Below, piece by piece: positions 1 to 10,493 of a stretch of DNA of 64,000 nucleotides. Both the position numbers and the translations under genes were made by a program. Position 1 is the first letter of the stretch. Every line of letters begins with the position of its first letter. The DNA is from Symsagittifera roscoffensis (taxonomy: Eukaryota > Xenacoelomorpha > Acoela > Convolutidae), in the NCBI RefSeq assembly GCF_963678635.1, contig NC_087070.1, forward strand, positions 54,166,617 through 54,230,616. The letters are read 5' to 3'. A model generated the notes under the pieces. The model was not told the DNA's origin, made no database searches, and was given only the letters and a program-made list of their open reading frames with translations.

Positions 1-268
1 CTTGGGACTGTGCAATCTTGGGACAGGCAGTCTTGGTACAGTGGTCTTGGGACAAAACCAAGAAGTCCGGGGACAGTACCGGAGAGTCTTGGGACAGTGT
101 AGTCTGGGGACAGCAGTCTTGGGACAGTTAAGAGAAGTCTTGAGACAGTACCTAAGAGTCTTGGGACAGCACCAGAGAGTCTTGGGACAGTACATATAAG
201 TCCTGGGACAGTACGAGGAAGTCTTGGGACGGTACTAAAAGGTTTTGGCACAGTGTGAAACAGCTCAA
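1..268 (+). repeat. Minisatellite, degenerate ~15-23 bp units
   Basis: The core CTTGGGACAG(T) recurs at least ten times, with variants such as CCGGGGACAGT, CTTGAGACAG, CCTGGGACAG and TTTTGGCACAG. Spacers between the cores vary in length (for example TACCAGAGAG). It continues off the left edge. It lies about 200 bp upstream of the gag start, so it may belong to the leader or LTR of element A or be an independent satellite. An open frame runs through it only because the repeat lacks stops in that frame. Confidence 0.85.
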
Positions 269-467
269 CGCTCAATTAAAAGCAAAAGGACCGGTCCGAA
301 CGATTAAATCGCGAAAGATCCATTTTATTAAGATCACGAATTGAAAGTTTTTTCCTATTCTGTAAGGGAAGTAGGAACGTTTTTTTTTATTATTTAAAAT
401 TTTGATACACATAATAGAATTTTGTAAATAATAATTTTGTAAATAGAAGCAATTGTAAATAAAAATC
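269..467 (+). other. AT-rich leader upstream of gag in element A
   Basis: No coding signal. The region is AT-rich and ends in short direct repeats of the type TTTGTAAATA, then the ATG at 468. It could be the untranslated leader of the retroelement; no tRNA primer-binding site could be recognised by eye. Confidence 0.4.
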
Positions 468-1371
468 ATGAGTAGGGTACCGATAGCAGAAAGAAGAGTT
501 ATAGAGTCAAAGTCAAATCATAACTCGTCGCAACGAAAGGTAACACCGCTTGACCCAAGAATAACAAGAAAGAACTTTTCAGTGAGCATGGTCAACACAG
601 GAAGCGTAAAAGAGAACAAGACGAAAGTGAGCGCTGAGGAGGGACAAACGGAACCTGTCATAGAAATTGGTCTTGAGACACCAGATCAGAGTGTTGATGA
701 GGTGCAGAAGAAAACAACGGAGTCGACACCGATGCCGAATGCAGAAGAACAAAAATAAAAGAAAATGGAATTCTCGCCGATAGACCATGTGGAGGACACG
801 CCGGAAACCATAAAGGACGAGTCTCAAACGAAAATAACGTCATTCACAGAGAGGTTCGCAAAGATGGTTGGAATGAAATCAAGAGACATAATGGAGGACG
901 AACCAAAGGCCGAGAAAGGCAAAACGTTTGGAACAGTTTCCACGATAACAACAAGCCAACCAAGGCGATGATCAGGTCAAACATGGGGCAACAGCTAGTC
1001 ATGGGGCAACAGCTGATCATGAAACAACAACTCCTCTAGAGCTGGGCGATTTAATGGCGAAGTTAGATCAGATTGACAAAAAACTAAAGTGCAGCGAGGA
1101 GGATCGAGAGGTGATAAGGAAGGAAATAAGATACAACAAAAACGAGTACCTGGACAACTACTTTAACCTGGCAAGAACGACGAAGGAAAAGCTTCAGCAG
1201 ATGTCAGACAAGGTAGAGGCCACTGACAAAGACCGAGAGAAGAACATCAAAAAAGACATGCAAGAAATGAAGCAACGGTATGACACCGTGAACAGTAAGC
1301 TAGGGAATCTGGAAACGAGGATGGACACTATGAGCAGAGACCAGGCGGAGAGTTCATACAGTCCAAACTAG
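468..1371 (+). pseudogene. gag N-terminal region (matrix-like, coiled coil), broken
   Basis: Three consecutive open stretches (468-758, 765-971, 1054-1371) form the charged, Lys/Glu-rich N-terminal part of Gag. The first begins at the ATG at 468. The third is strongly helical, with heptad-like spacing over about 100 residues (from LDQIDKKLKC onwards), suggesting a coiled coil for particle assembly. They are separated by a TAA after 755, a TGA at 969-971, and a small internal duplication of CATGGGGCAACAGCT near 980-1015. No recognisable domain other than the coiled coil. Assignment to Gag rests on position directly upstream of the capsid segment and on composition. Confidence 0.55.
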
Positions 1372-1456
1372 ATGCCATCTTGAGAAACTCGATAACACAA
1401 GACAATCTGGTAACAAATCGAGCACAAGGCAACAGAGTCGATTTCGTGGAACTACA

Positions 1457-2560
1457 ATGGAACAAACGGGAGTCAACACCATTTCCACCAACCCGGGATG
1501 TAGCAAGCACAGTACCGGGGGGAGCAAGACAATTATGAAGAGTGGAACCGCAAATACGACGAGTGGTCCAGGGGACTCCACGACGAACAATAACGTGGGA
1601 TCGGATGCCATGACGTGGGCGAGCACCTGGGAAATGATGAACAGGACACTGGAGGCCTTCGCCACGAGGAACACCGACTCGAGCGAAAGAGGAGTTGGCA
1701 AATCCAGGAAAACCTTCAAGAAACCGAAAGAATTTAAAGACGACTCAGATGGGTGCATCGACACATGGGTAGAAGTCATGAGACTACACCTGGAACAAGA
1801 CAACCTGAATGACGAGAGACAGGCCTGCACGGCGATATTGAGCAACCTAGAAGAAACAGCGTTAAAATGTGTAGTTGCGAAGAAGGAGGAGGAACGCAAC
1901 ACTGCGGACAAGATCTTCGAGATATTGTGGAATCGATTCGGGTCAGGCATGAAGGGTCACCAAGCGATGATGAGATTTGAAAAGAGGAGGCAAAGAGACG
2001 ATGAATCAATTAATCGGTTCCTGGATAATCTTGAGAGCTTGAGACGAAGGAGTGATCCTGAAGAGTCAACAAACAGAAGGAACTTTAGCATCGCCTCGAA
2101 GTTCATCGATGGGGTAAAAAGTGACGACTTGAGATTAATGTTGGCAACGTACTACATACTGTCGAAAGATAATGCACCGACTCCAGAAGAGATGAGACAA
2201 AAGTCAAGGGAGTACATGCTGATGAGGCCTAAGAAGTACTCGTACTCAGAGAACAGGAATATGCAAGGGGGGAGTCAACCACAAAGGTCGTCATGGTACA
2301 AGCCTAGAGATGACATGGACAAACGTAGATCATGCGCAAATTGCGGGTCAGTGGATCATCACGTGGCGGATTGCACGACGTACAAGAAGGGCATGAAGAG
2401 CCTAGGAAATGCACCAGATGAGGAAGATTTGAGCCAGATGGAAGAACACGAGTTCTATAGTGGCTTGATCATCAAAATAGGTGCGAGATGCTTCTTCTGC
2501 AATCAAGAGGGGCACTTCAGGATGGACTGTCTATTGTTTTGGGAAGCAGTCAAGAACTAG
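1457..2560 (+). pseudogene. gag: gag capsid-nucleocapsid segment with two CCHC zinc knuckles
   Basis: Open for 367 codons. A Ser/Thr/Gly-rich start leads into a helical gypsy-type capsid segment (around residues 90-220, including DTWVEVMRLHLEQDNL and MMRFEKRRQRDDESINRFL). Two CX2CX4HX4C zinc knuckles follow: CANCGSVDHHVADC, and CFFCNQEGHFRMDC at about residue 345. Zinc knuckles bind the packaged RNA in Gag proteins. The frame is offset from the upstream gag piece, so a frameshift lies between 1371 and 1457. The last ~70 bases overlap the protease frame, which starts near 2488 in the -1 frame relative to gag. That overlap could be a programmed gag-pol frameshift or plain decay. Confidence 0.85.
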
Positions 2561-3660
2561 AGTCACCCCAAGCACAAGTTGGCGTTGGCGGCGGTGCAAA
2601 ACCAGAAAAACAGACAGAGTTTGAAACAAAGATTTCGGAGACAGCGAGTGCAGAATTACCGACCAAGACGGTGAAAGCTGTAACGCAAGTCAGCAGTGCC
2701 ATGGAGGCCAAGGCCATGAATTTCCTGGAGATAAATTATGAGAGAGCAGCTGCAGAGGCCATCAACAAAGTGAAACAAGACCTAGTCACGAAGGAAATCG
2801 AGCAACGATTGAAACAGGAGATCGAAAGGCAGAATCTGAACGAGACGTTAAGTGGGTTAGTGCCAAAGCCAGAAGCCGAAGTGGGAGCGACAAAGAGTGG
2901 AAATTGCAGCACTCTGAAAATGGTAACGGGAAAGCCATTCGGCATAACGAAGATTGGAGCTAGGATAATGTGAAAAATCACAGTGGGCGGCCACGAAGTA
3001 GCGAGGAGTCTAAGCGAACCCAGCGATCAGACAATAATGCACATTGATGTGTACGCAGATTACTTAAGTGCAATAAGTCCGCAGACAACTACTAGCGCCC
3101 TGAGGGCACTACTAACAAAAGGTGCCAGCAAGTCTTTCCGCGTCGAAAACAGATATACGGAGGCTTATGGTCCGCATGAGGTGCTGTTAAAGATAGACGG
3201 GATAAACATATACACGAAAACCATGATAACATGCCACGAAGACTTAGCCGGACAGATCTACGTGGGCAAAAAAGAGTTGAAAGTGAGATCGATCGGACAC
3301 TGCGCCATGTTGGAAAAAGATGCAATGCACATCGGGACGGAGGCAGATGTATCAGCACATGTGCTTGACATAAGTGGCAAGAAGACTCAGTTACGCGGGT
3401 CACTTGATACAGGGGCAGTCTTGAGTGTTATACCACTTGAAACTTGGGAGCGAATGGGTTTCAACAAGGATGATTTGATAGACTCGAGAATACGGCTGTC
3501 AGCTGCAAACAAAGGGGCGGTGCGGGTGCTAGGCAGAACACCAATAATAGCCCTAAACCTGGGGGAACGCAACTTGTGGATGAGCTTTCTCGTGGTAGAA
3601 AACCTAGATGAGTCTGACCAATTCATTTTAGGCAGAGACTTCACAGGAACTTTGACGTAA
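2488..3660 (+). pseudogene. pro: gag-pol spacer and retropepsin-type aspartic protease, one internal stop
   Basis: One reading frame from 2488 to 3660, interrupted only by a TGA at 2971-2973. The first half is a charged helical spacer (for example LVTKEIEQRLKQEIERQ). The second half is a retropepsin: catalytic LDTGAVLSVIP near 3400-3435, hydrophobic beta strands, and the C-terminal FILGRDF motif near 3623. The enzyme would cleave the Gag-Pol polyprotein. At the 3' end a +1 shift near 3645 moves the continuation into the RT frame, where NFDVTIDLNN leads into the next segment. A single active-site copy is normal because retropepsins act as dimers. Confidence 0.85.
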
Positions 3661-6007
3661 CGATTGATTTAAACAATACTATGTTCAGGATACGGAACCC
3701 GGATAGGAGGTACGCAATTAAACCGGTAAATTTTATATTGGCGAATGAGAATAAAGCACCGGTGTTCTTGAGTAGGAGGGTGAGGCTGAAAGCGAACGAA
3801 GCGGAAATTGTAAGCTTGCGAATGAAAAACTATAATGAACTAAGTGACAATAAGCAAGTATGCATAGTACCAAATCCTAATAGTCAAAATGCTGCTGTTT
3901 TAGGAAGATCCTTTTCGATAACCAAGAGCGGTCTCTGCGTCAGTGTCTTGCTGAATACTCTTGATATACCCATCACGATACAAAAGAATAGACAGCTGGG
4001 ATATGCTTTACCCGTAAAAACTCGATATGAAATGACTGAAAATTCAAAGCAGAATGAAGTTATTGATTGTCCCAATCATAGGGACAAAATTTGTATCATG
4101 AGACGATTGAAGAAAATAAAAAGTTCATCAGGTCTTGTAAAATCACTTAAGTCAGAGACAGACGAAGGACTTTCGAGCTGTTCGAATTTCCCGGAAAGAC
4201 CCACACTAGATGAAATGCAGAGGGATAAACCGGTTCTACCGGAAATAGATTATTTAAAGGGCAAGATAACGGAAGAACAGCTCGAAGCCATCAAGGTTGT
4301 ACTGGAGCGGAATGAGGATGTTTTTTCGAAACATAAGGCAGACGTTGGATGTTGTAATTCTGTTGAACATGAAATAGAGCTTGGGGAGTCTGCGGTACCG
4401 CACAGGGAGGGGGCGAGGCGCATGACCCCACACAAATCGGATGCATGTAGGAAAGATATAGAGACTTTACTAGAGTATGATATGATAGATCCATCCAAAT
4501 CACCGTGGGCGTGTGGAGTAGTGATGGCCAAAAAGAAAGGCGACCAATTGAGTTTTTGTTGTGACTTTCGGTATCTGAACTCCGTCACAGTGAAGGATGC
4601 CTATCCCATACCTAAAATTGATGAGAGCCTCTTGAAGTTAGGTGATGCAAAGTTTTTTACGACTCTTGATTTAGGTTCAGCCTTTTGCCAGGTCCCACTG
4701 CGGAAGCAGGACAGGGACAAAACATGGTTCGCCTGCTAGCTAGGGCTGTTTCAATGGAAACGGATGCCATTTGGTCTTTGCAATGCCACGGCCACATTTC
4801 AACGGTTGATGGCACACGCATTGATTGGCGTGACAAAGAAATACGGCAATTTGGTAATGTGCTACGTGGATGATGTGGTAATAGCGACGCCTACACTGGA
4901 AGTCCACATCGAGCGACAAGACGAGGTGTTTGCATGCATGAAGAGGTCGGGACTAAAGTGCAAACCATCAAAAAGCGAGATACTCAAGGGCTCGATAAAA
5001 TACTTGGGAAGGATGGTGGACAGACACGGCATCAGACCAGACCCAGATGCAGTAGAATCGGTTCTGACCTGGAAATCGCCAAAAATGGAACATCAATTGA
5101 TGAGCTTCCTGGGTTTTGCGAACTATTACAGGGAGTTCATCAAGGGCTACGCGGACAAAATATACCCGATGCAACAACTAATGAGGCACAAACGCAAGAA
5201 GTTCACGTGGAACAACGCGGCGGAAGAGTCCTTCCAGAGAATAAAGAAAGAGTTGTGCGAGGCACCGGTGCTAGGAATGCCAACGGAAAAAGGAATGTAC
5301 GTGCTGGACACGGATGCGTCGGTAGTCGCGATTTCTGGCATTCTCCATCAAGAACAGGAATGGAACGGGAAGACAGTCTTAAGACCAATAGCGTACGGGA
5401 GTAAAGTGTTGAGTGATACGGAAATGAAGTACGGGGCGCCGAAAGCAGAGATGTTCGCGGTGGTTACCTTTGTCGAAAATTATAGAGCATACCTAGGCAG
5501 CGAGCCATTCAAGCTGCGAGTCGACAACAGAGCACTCAGCTGGCTGAAAACGTACTGAATGGACCTGAGCTACATTGGAAGGTAGATAGTTCGCCTGGAC
5601 GGATACAACATGATAATTGAGCATAGGACAAAAGACAAACATCAAAATGCCGATAGCTTGAGTAAGAAGACGGAGTTCTACGAGAGACAGGAACAGAGGA
5701 AGGCAGATAGGCCAGAAATCAAAGATGGCTTCTCCTTCATGTATAAGGAAACGTAAGATAGTCTTCCACTCACGAGATAACTCGACAAGTCAGGCAAACC
5801 GATAGAAAATCACCCCGAATTACCAAAGGAGCCTCCAGAGAAAACAATCTTGAAGAAGACCCGAGGGATGCCGATAGGGATAATGCTCAAGTCAAAAATT
5901 GTGAGGGAGACGCTCAAGGCAAAAGGCTATGATCTCAACCAGTTAGAAACGGGAGATGCACAGATAGATAAAGACTTGATGAGACTAGAGAGGAACCTAG
6001 GAAGGTA
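3661..6007 (+). pseudogene. pol: Pol: reverse transcriptase and RNase H with connection segment, nonsense mutations
   Basis: A ~200-residue linker (RIRNPDRRYAIKP onwards) leads into a gypsy-type RT: CDFRYLN, KFFTTLDLGSAFCQV, MPFGLCNATATFQRLM, the catalytic CYVDDVVIATPT near 4861-4890, and MSFLGFANYYREFIKG in the thumb. RNase H follows: YVLDTDAS, the glutamate in KAEMFAV, RVDNRALSWL and HQNADSLSKKTE supply the D-E-D-D set. In-frame stops occur at 4737-4739 (TAG, in the FAC/LGLFQW segment) and 5556-5558 (TGA), with further stops near 5584, 5755 and 5780. Where element B has Trp, this copy has TAG or TAA in two places. The region after 5760 (for example PIGIMLKSKIV) matches the equivalent segment in element B. 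Product would copy the RNA genome into DNA; this copy cannot. Confidence 0.9.
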
Positions 6008-6396
6008 ATGAAGTTACACGAGAAGATGAGTTGTATCCTTCAAGAGCTGAGAATTTGGTTTGATCCCTCAATACTCACCATTTGTACGGTCCCATACAAC
6101 ATGATGTTTGATCAGCATGCGATGGAAATGAATGGAAGGTGCGAAGTATTAATGGGGAAATCAGGCAGATTCAGCAGAGAAGCGTGCTCCCCGTGAGGTT
6201 GCTGGACGTGGCTGACCTGATGAAACAATCCCTCCCGCGTGATGCATCCTCGGATGGCATTCAATTTGACACGCCCAAGGGAACACATGAACACTTCCAG
6301 AGACACATGAACCAGCTAGAGGCTAGAGTCGGACCTGATAGAAATGGCCCAGTTCACCTTGGGTCCACCCCCGATCCCTCCTTTTGTATATCCCTA
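6008..6396 (+). pseudogene. SGNH/GDSL-type hydrolase fragment in element A
   Basis: Two overlapping frames (6008-6196 and 6139 onwards) give the C-terminal half of an SGNH-like domain: the beta strand and turn ILTICTVPYN, then a second strand VRLLDVADLMKQSLP, then SSDGIQFDTPKGTHEHF. In SGNH hydrolases the last block is DxxH; here the His position reads Gln (DGIQF). The element B protein has the matching pieces LTVCTVPMSP, RMILMDIEHELRA and TTDRIHFDSIEGQ in the same order and spacing. The nucleophile block (GDS) is not present, consistent with a deletion that fused Pol to the middle of this domain near 6000. A Pro-rich tail (LGPPPIPPF in one frame) follows before a stop near 6394. Assignment rests on motif order, without a database search. 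Confidence 0.6.
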
Positions 6397-6445
6397 GATC
6401 CCTATCCAGCCGTCTGGGAGCGAGAGCTGGTTCGAGAGATAGTTC

Positions 6446-6645
6446 NNNNNNNNNNNNNNNNNNNNNNNNNNNNNNNNNNNNNNNNNNNNNNNNNNNNNNN
6501 NNNNNNNNNNNNNNNNNNNNNNNNNNNNNNNNNNNNNNNNNNNNNNNNNNNNNNNNNNNNNNNNNNNNNNNNNNNNNNNNNNNNNNNNNNNNNNNNNNNN
6601 NNNNNNNNNNNNNNNNNNNNNNNNNNNNNNNNNNNNNNNNNNNNN
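6446..6645. other. Assembly gap, 200 N
   Basis: Exactly 200 undetermined bases. The left flank is element A; the right flank begins inside the 3849-bp tandem unit. The true distance, the element A 3' end and any further copies of the array are unknown. Confidence 0.99.
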
Positions 6646-9600
6646 TGCTGTTCTTTGACTTGTTTGGTTTGATCGCTAAATTGATCTTGAAGATTTTCAA
6701 AGTTTCGAAAAGTTGATGTAACAGGTTCTGAAATGGCGTTTTGTTTTTTAGAAAATCCTTTTTTTAAAGATTCGTTTCGATAGAAAATAAAAGTTTTCTT
6801 TTTGATTACTTATTTGCGATCTAATATAGTCTGCGTTTTGTTTGTGTGGTGTTATGGCCAGATCGTTCTGAAGTTTTGAAGTTAACAAATGTGTAGAACT
6901 AATTTTTTTTCCGTTTGCTAACTATCTTTTCACAGAAATATTAGATTATTGTTGCAAATCTGGGTGTTAATTGGCTATTTCCAGAACTGTTAGTTCTTAC
7001 TCTTTCTGTCAGGTTATCCTAAATCCTCGGGTCGTTTTTTGGTGGCAAGGCCAGTTGGAGAGAGAGTACACAATTTCAACAGATTGATGTTTTACTGCTC
7101 TGCAACGTTTTTTATCTTTCAGTAGTCTTCAACTTACTTAGATTTGGATTGATATGAGATCGAGGGTTGGACTATGGTAAGTCAATTCACAAAGTTCAAG
7201 TATAAATAGAACGAATTGTTAGGATCGTTCGATACTATTTTCGAGCTGACTAGTTTTAACAGTTTTTATAAGCCTGGGTCAAATAAGAGGAGAGGTTCAT
7301 GTGAAGGATGAGTAACCGAAGTTCTTCACTGTTTAGCCTAACTTAAATGCTGAGTTTTTGGGAAAAAAAATCAGTTCAGTTAGTCCTGGATTGTTTGAAA
7401 GGTTGGAGAATGAATCGATGTTTTAGAACGTTAGACATTATTGTTAAGGGATGGGTTAGAACTTTAAAGATAAGATTTAATAGATCCAACGAAAATCTTG
7501 TTGATCTAAATCTAACAAAGAGCTAGGTTTAAACTGTTAACTATTGATTTAAGATTAAAGATCCAAGGAGAATCTTCGATGATCTGGTTTTAAAGTTTGA
7601 AATTTAAAGTTTAATGTGAAAAATCAAGGAGAAAGTGGTTTGAGATTCAGAAAGGCCTTGATGATCTTGATTTGGATTAAGTTCGTATTTAAAATCTCAA
7701 CTGTTTCAGATAAACACCTACTGGAAAAGACGATGATTCTCGAGAATCAAGGAAGTATTGTCGTCTTTTTCTTCTAGATAACCTTACTGCAATCTCCTGT
7801 TATTTTTAATAGAGCATTAGTAATTACATATTATTCAAAAAAATATCGATTATTAAATCAAGTTTGCGGCTCTATTTAATGCAGTTCATATAATAGTTGA
7901 GATGATTTTACTGCAGAAATAGGTTTCAAAATTTGTCGTCGTCGTCTAGTTTTTCAATTTGCGATGCAGATTTTTGTTTTGTCTTCTTTCATGTGATCTG
8001 GTTTTGTCTTTCGGAGTGGTTTGGCTTAATCAGATCTATTGAGATGTGGAAATAAATTAATTCATTTATCAGTTTGTTTTGACTTTTTGTGAAGCTAAGT
8101 TAGTTTTACGTCTGCTCCAGATTCGTCGGTCGCACCATGTGGCCCGGGATGGCCTTCTCATATAGTACTTCCGGATGAGGTACACCGTTTGTTCGTTACG
8201 CTATCTTATTTTCGGCGGGATAGATTCGTGCAAATTCTTATTCTAAAACCAATCCTATTTTTGCTCTTGTATTTCTTAGTGTCATTACATCTAATATATA
8301 CTGGTATTCTTGCGAGGTTAGAGGAGAGAAAGAGGCAACTGATTTGTAATCTGTATTATATTTTCTCTGGTTGAAACTATGAATAGTTTCAGTTTCTTAA
8401 TTTATCATAAGTTTTGGTAATGGATCATAATTGGTTAGTTCTGAATATGTTACAGTGATAAATATCAACGTATATAGAAAAAATCTTGAGGTACTTGTTT
8501 TGTACTGGTTCCAATACGCGGTTTTCTACCAATACGCAGTTGCTTATTTTCGTAGGTACATATAGAGAAAAAACGCCAGAAAATAATTGACACATTTCTG
8601 AGAAATACGTTCGAGAAGTAAAAAGCATGCAAAAAAGTATGACACAATTTAAATCAATAACACCTATCATTTTCACGTGTTCAATGTTCATAAGTAGTTT
8701 CAGTTACAGTTGAATTTACAAAATATACTAAGCTAAAAAGTGTTCAAATAAAATGTTTAAATCCGAACGTGCTTTTATTTGTCAAGCTGCTCTGTTAAAT
8801 AATTTCCTCTGTACTTCGTCCTCCTCAGAGAGTGGATACAAAATCATATTATTTCCCTAAATTATTTTTTGTTTAGCTATAACAAATGTAAGTTAAAAAA
8901 TCTGATTAATAGTTGCTCATTAATATTCAAACTTCGCCTCAACTTCTTTCCAAAACTTTTTTCCCTTGTCACTATCAGTCGACTCTGGAGGGAGGGCCAG
9001 GGTCCCCCCTATCAATATCATTGACCCTTGTCGAGGTCCGCGACCAATAATCTATAGTAAGTATTTTCACACCCCTTAATTAAAGTAACGTCGAGGAGCT
9101 AGGCGGAACATACAGTTAATAAAACACTATTTTTAATAGTTCGGATCAACCGTACAATAACCGTTGTATTTGCGCGTTTGTATGAAAAGCATATGATATT
9201 TTGACAGAATTACTTTTCAGAATTAATACATGCTTAAGGAGGGCATTCTACGGTAGGTCACTTAAGGGAGGAGAATGTACGGTTGATCCAAAAGCTCTGC
9301 TGACTATCAACATCTGTACAGAAAAAAGCAGCTAAATTCTCAAACAAGTTTTCTCACAAAGCCCTGAATGCTTCCCACTGCCTTTCATCGGTGTGAATTA
9401 TGTTGGTAAAGAAAATTGTTGGTCTACTTTTTTTTAAAACTGTTTTGGGTAAATATTTTATACGTAAACCTATATTGTAAATTTTGCATGGCACCTACCT
9501 ATTCCAATTTCAAGACTTTTAAAGAATACTTTCTGCTTGATGGTGTTATAACTATTGTTAATGGGGTTACTCTTGAAACTTTTCATTTACTGAAACTGTT

Positions 9601-10493
9601 TGAAATTCTGATTTTGAATTACCGTTTGAAATTTTAATAAAGATATAATGGACTATTTCAGGATCACATACATAATCTGTTTCATCTACCTAGAATTTGT
9701 CATCGTCACTTTTTGAGCAATTTTTTTTTCTAGATTAATCAATGAGGTTTATGTTATTTCGAAAAAAATCCCTAATGAAAAATGCTAAAATTCTTGCTAG
9801 ATCGACTTTTATTTTTTGTGGAATTTCTGTAACAGTGAGTGTCATGAAAATTTCAATTGAAAATTTTGAGAAGTGATTTATTTTTGTTCTCACAGCTGAA
9901 TGTCGATATGTTTGTGGTGGGGATGGTTCACAAAAAAATGTTTCATAGGATCTAGTATAGAGACATACAAAAAAATGGTTGAAAAAACGTCACTCAAAAA
10001 TTTGATGCTGTGTTTTTTCATATGTTCTTCAAAAAAGTTTGAAAAAATCTGTTTCTTGTCTGTGTGGTAGTGCTTTTTTATCTCAATTCGGTGACAAAAT
10101 TTCAATAGTGAAGATACCATATTGTGAGAGATATTATACATGCTCGGTAGATATTAATCTAATATCTATTTTTATATTTAATTTCTGGAAATTTTTGTTG
10201 GCATAGGCTGTTGCCCTATCAAAACGATTTTATGAAGATTTTTTGACAAAATGATTTTTGTCCGCGTGATGTGTCACTGTCGGGAAGTATGAAGAATGGT
10301 AGGATTGAGTCATACTCGAAAATTTTGTCTTTTTGTGTCATTTTTATGTGGTATCACTGTTAATCTGTAACCTTCAATATGTTTTATAGGTTTGATTCCA
10401 ATTGTATCTTCAAATTGGTTTTCTGTTTTATTTTTTTTTTATTTTGCGTTTTATTTTTTTTATGAGGTTGTTGCTTCTGAATCAAAAAAATAC
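6646..10493. repeat. 3849-bp unit, copy 1 (5' side at assembly gap)
   Basis: First visible copy. Notable internal sites: CTATGGTAAGT, a donor-like sequence near 7171-7181; TATAAATAG near 7202; the inverted repeat GAAACTATGAATAGTTTC near 8375; and a GC-rich island GGAGGGAGGGCCAGGGTCCCC near 8987. No gene could be assigned. Confidence 0.95.

Larger units (their letters stand above)
1..6445 (+). mobile_element. Element A: decayed Ty3/gypsy-type retroelement, 3' part cut by assembly gap
   Basis: In order on the + strand: repeat-rich leader, gag with two CCHC zinc knuckles, retropepsin-type protease, reverse transcriptase, RNase H, connection segment, then an SGNH-hydrolase fragment. The domain order and the RT signature CYVDDVVIATP mark it as Ty3/gypsy-like. 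Each coding part is broken by in-frame stops or frameshifts, so it is a fossil. It shares long stretches of Pol protein with element B at the other end of the window (for example SCSNFPERP, DKPVLPEI and MSFLGFANYYREFIKG). No integrase is seen between the RNase H connection and the SGNH fragment, which implies an internal deletion. The true 5' boundary and any LTR lie outside the window or could not be recognised. Confidence 0.85.

Noticed and set aside
2-199. 65-codon open frame on the + strand
   Set aside because: It is a translation of the minisatellite; the repeated LGQ peptide only reflects the repeat units.
1-268. CRISPR-like repeat array
   Set aside because: Units are degenerate, of uneven length and lack constant-length unique spacers; the window is eukaryotic.
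7130-7370. Spliced-leader or snRNA gene in each tandem unit (donor-like CTATGGTAAGT, TATAAATAG, a GAGTTTTTGGG stretch)
   Set aside because: The order and spacing do not fit an SL RNA, no convincing Sm site or stem-loop follows the donor, and no known snRNA sequence was recognised.
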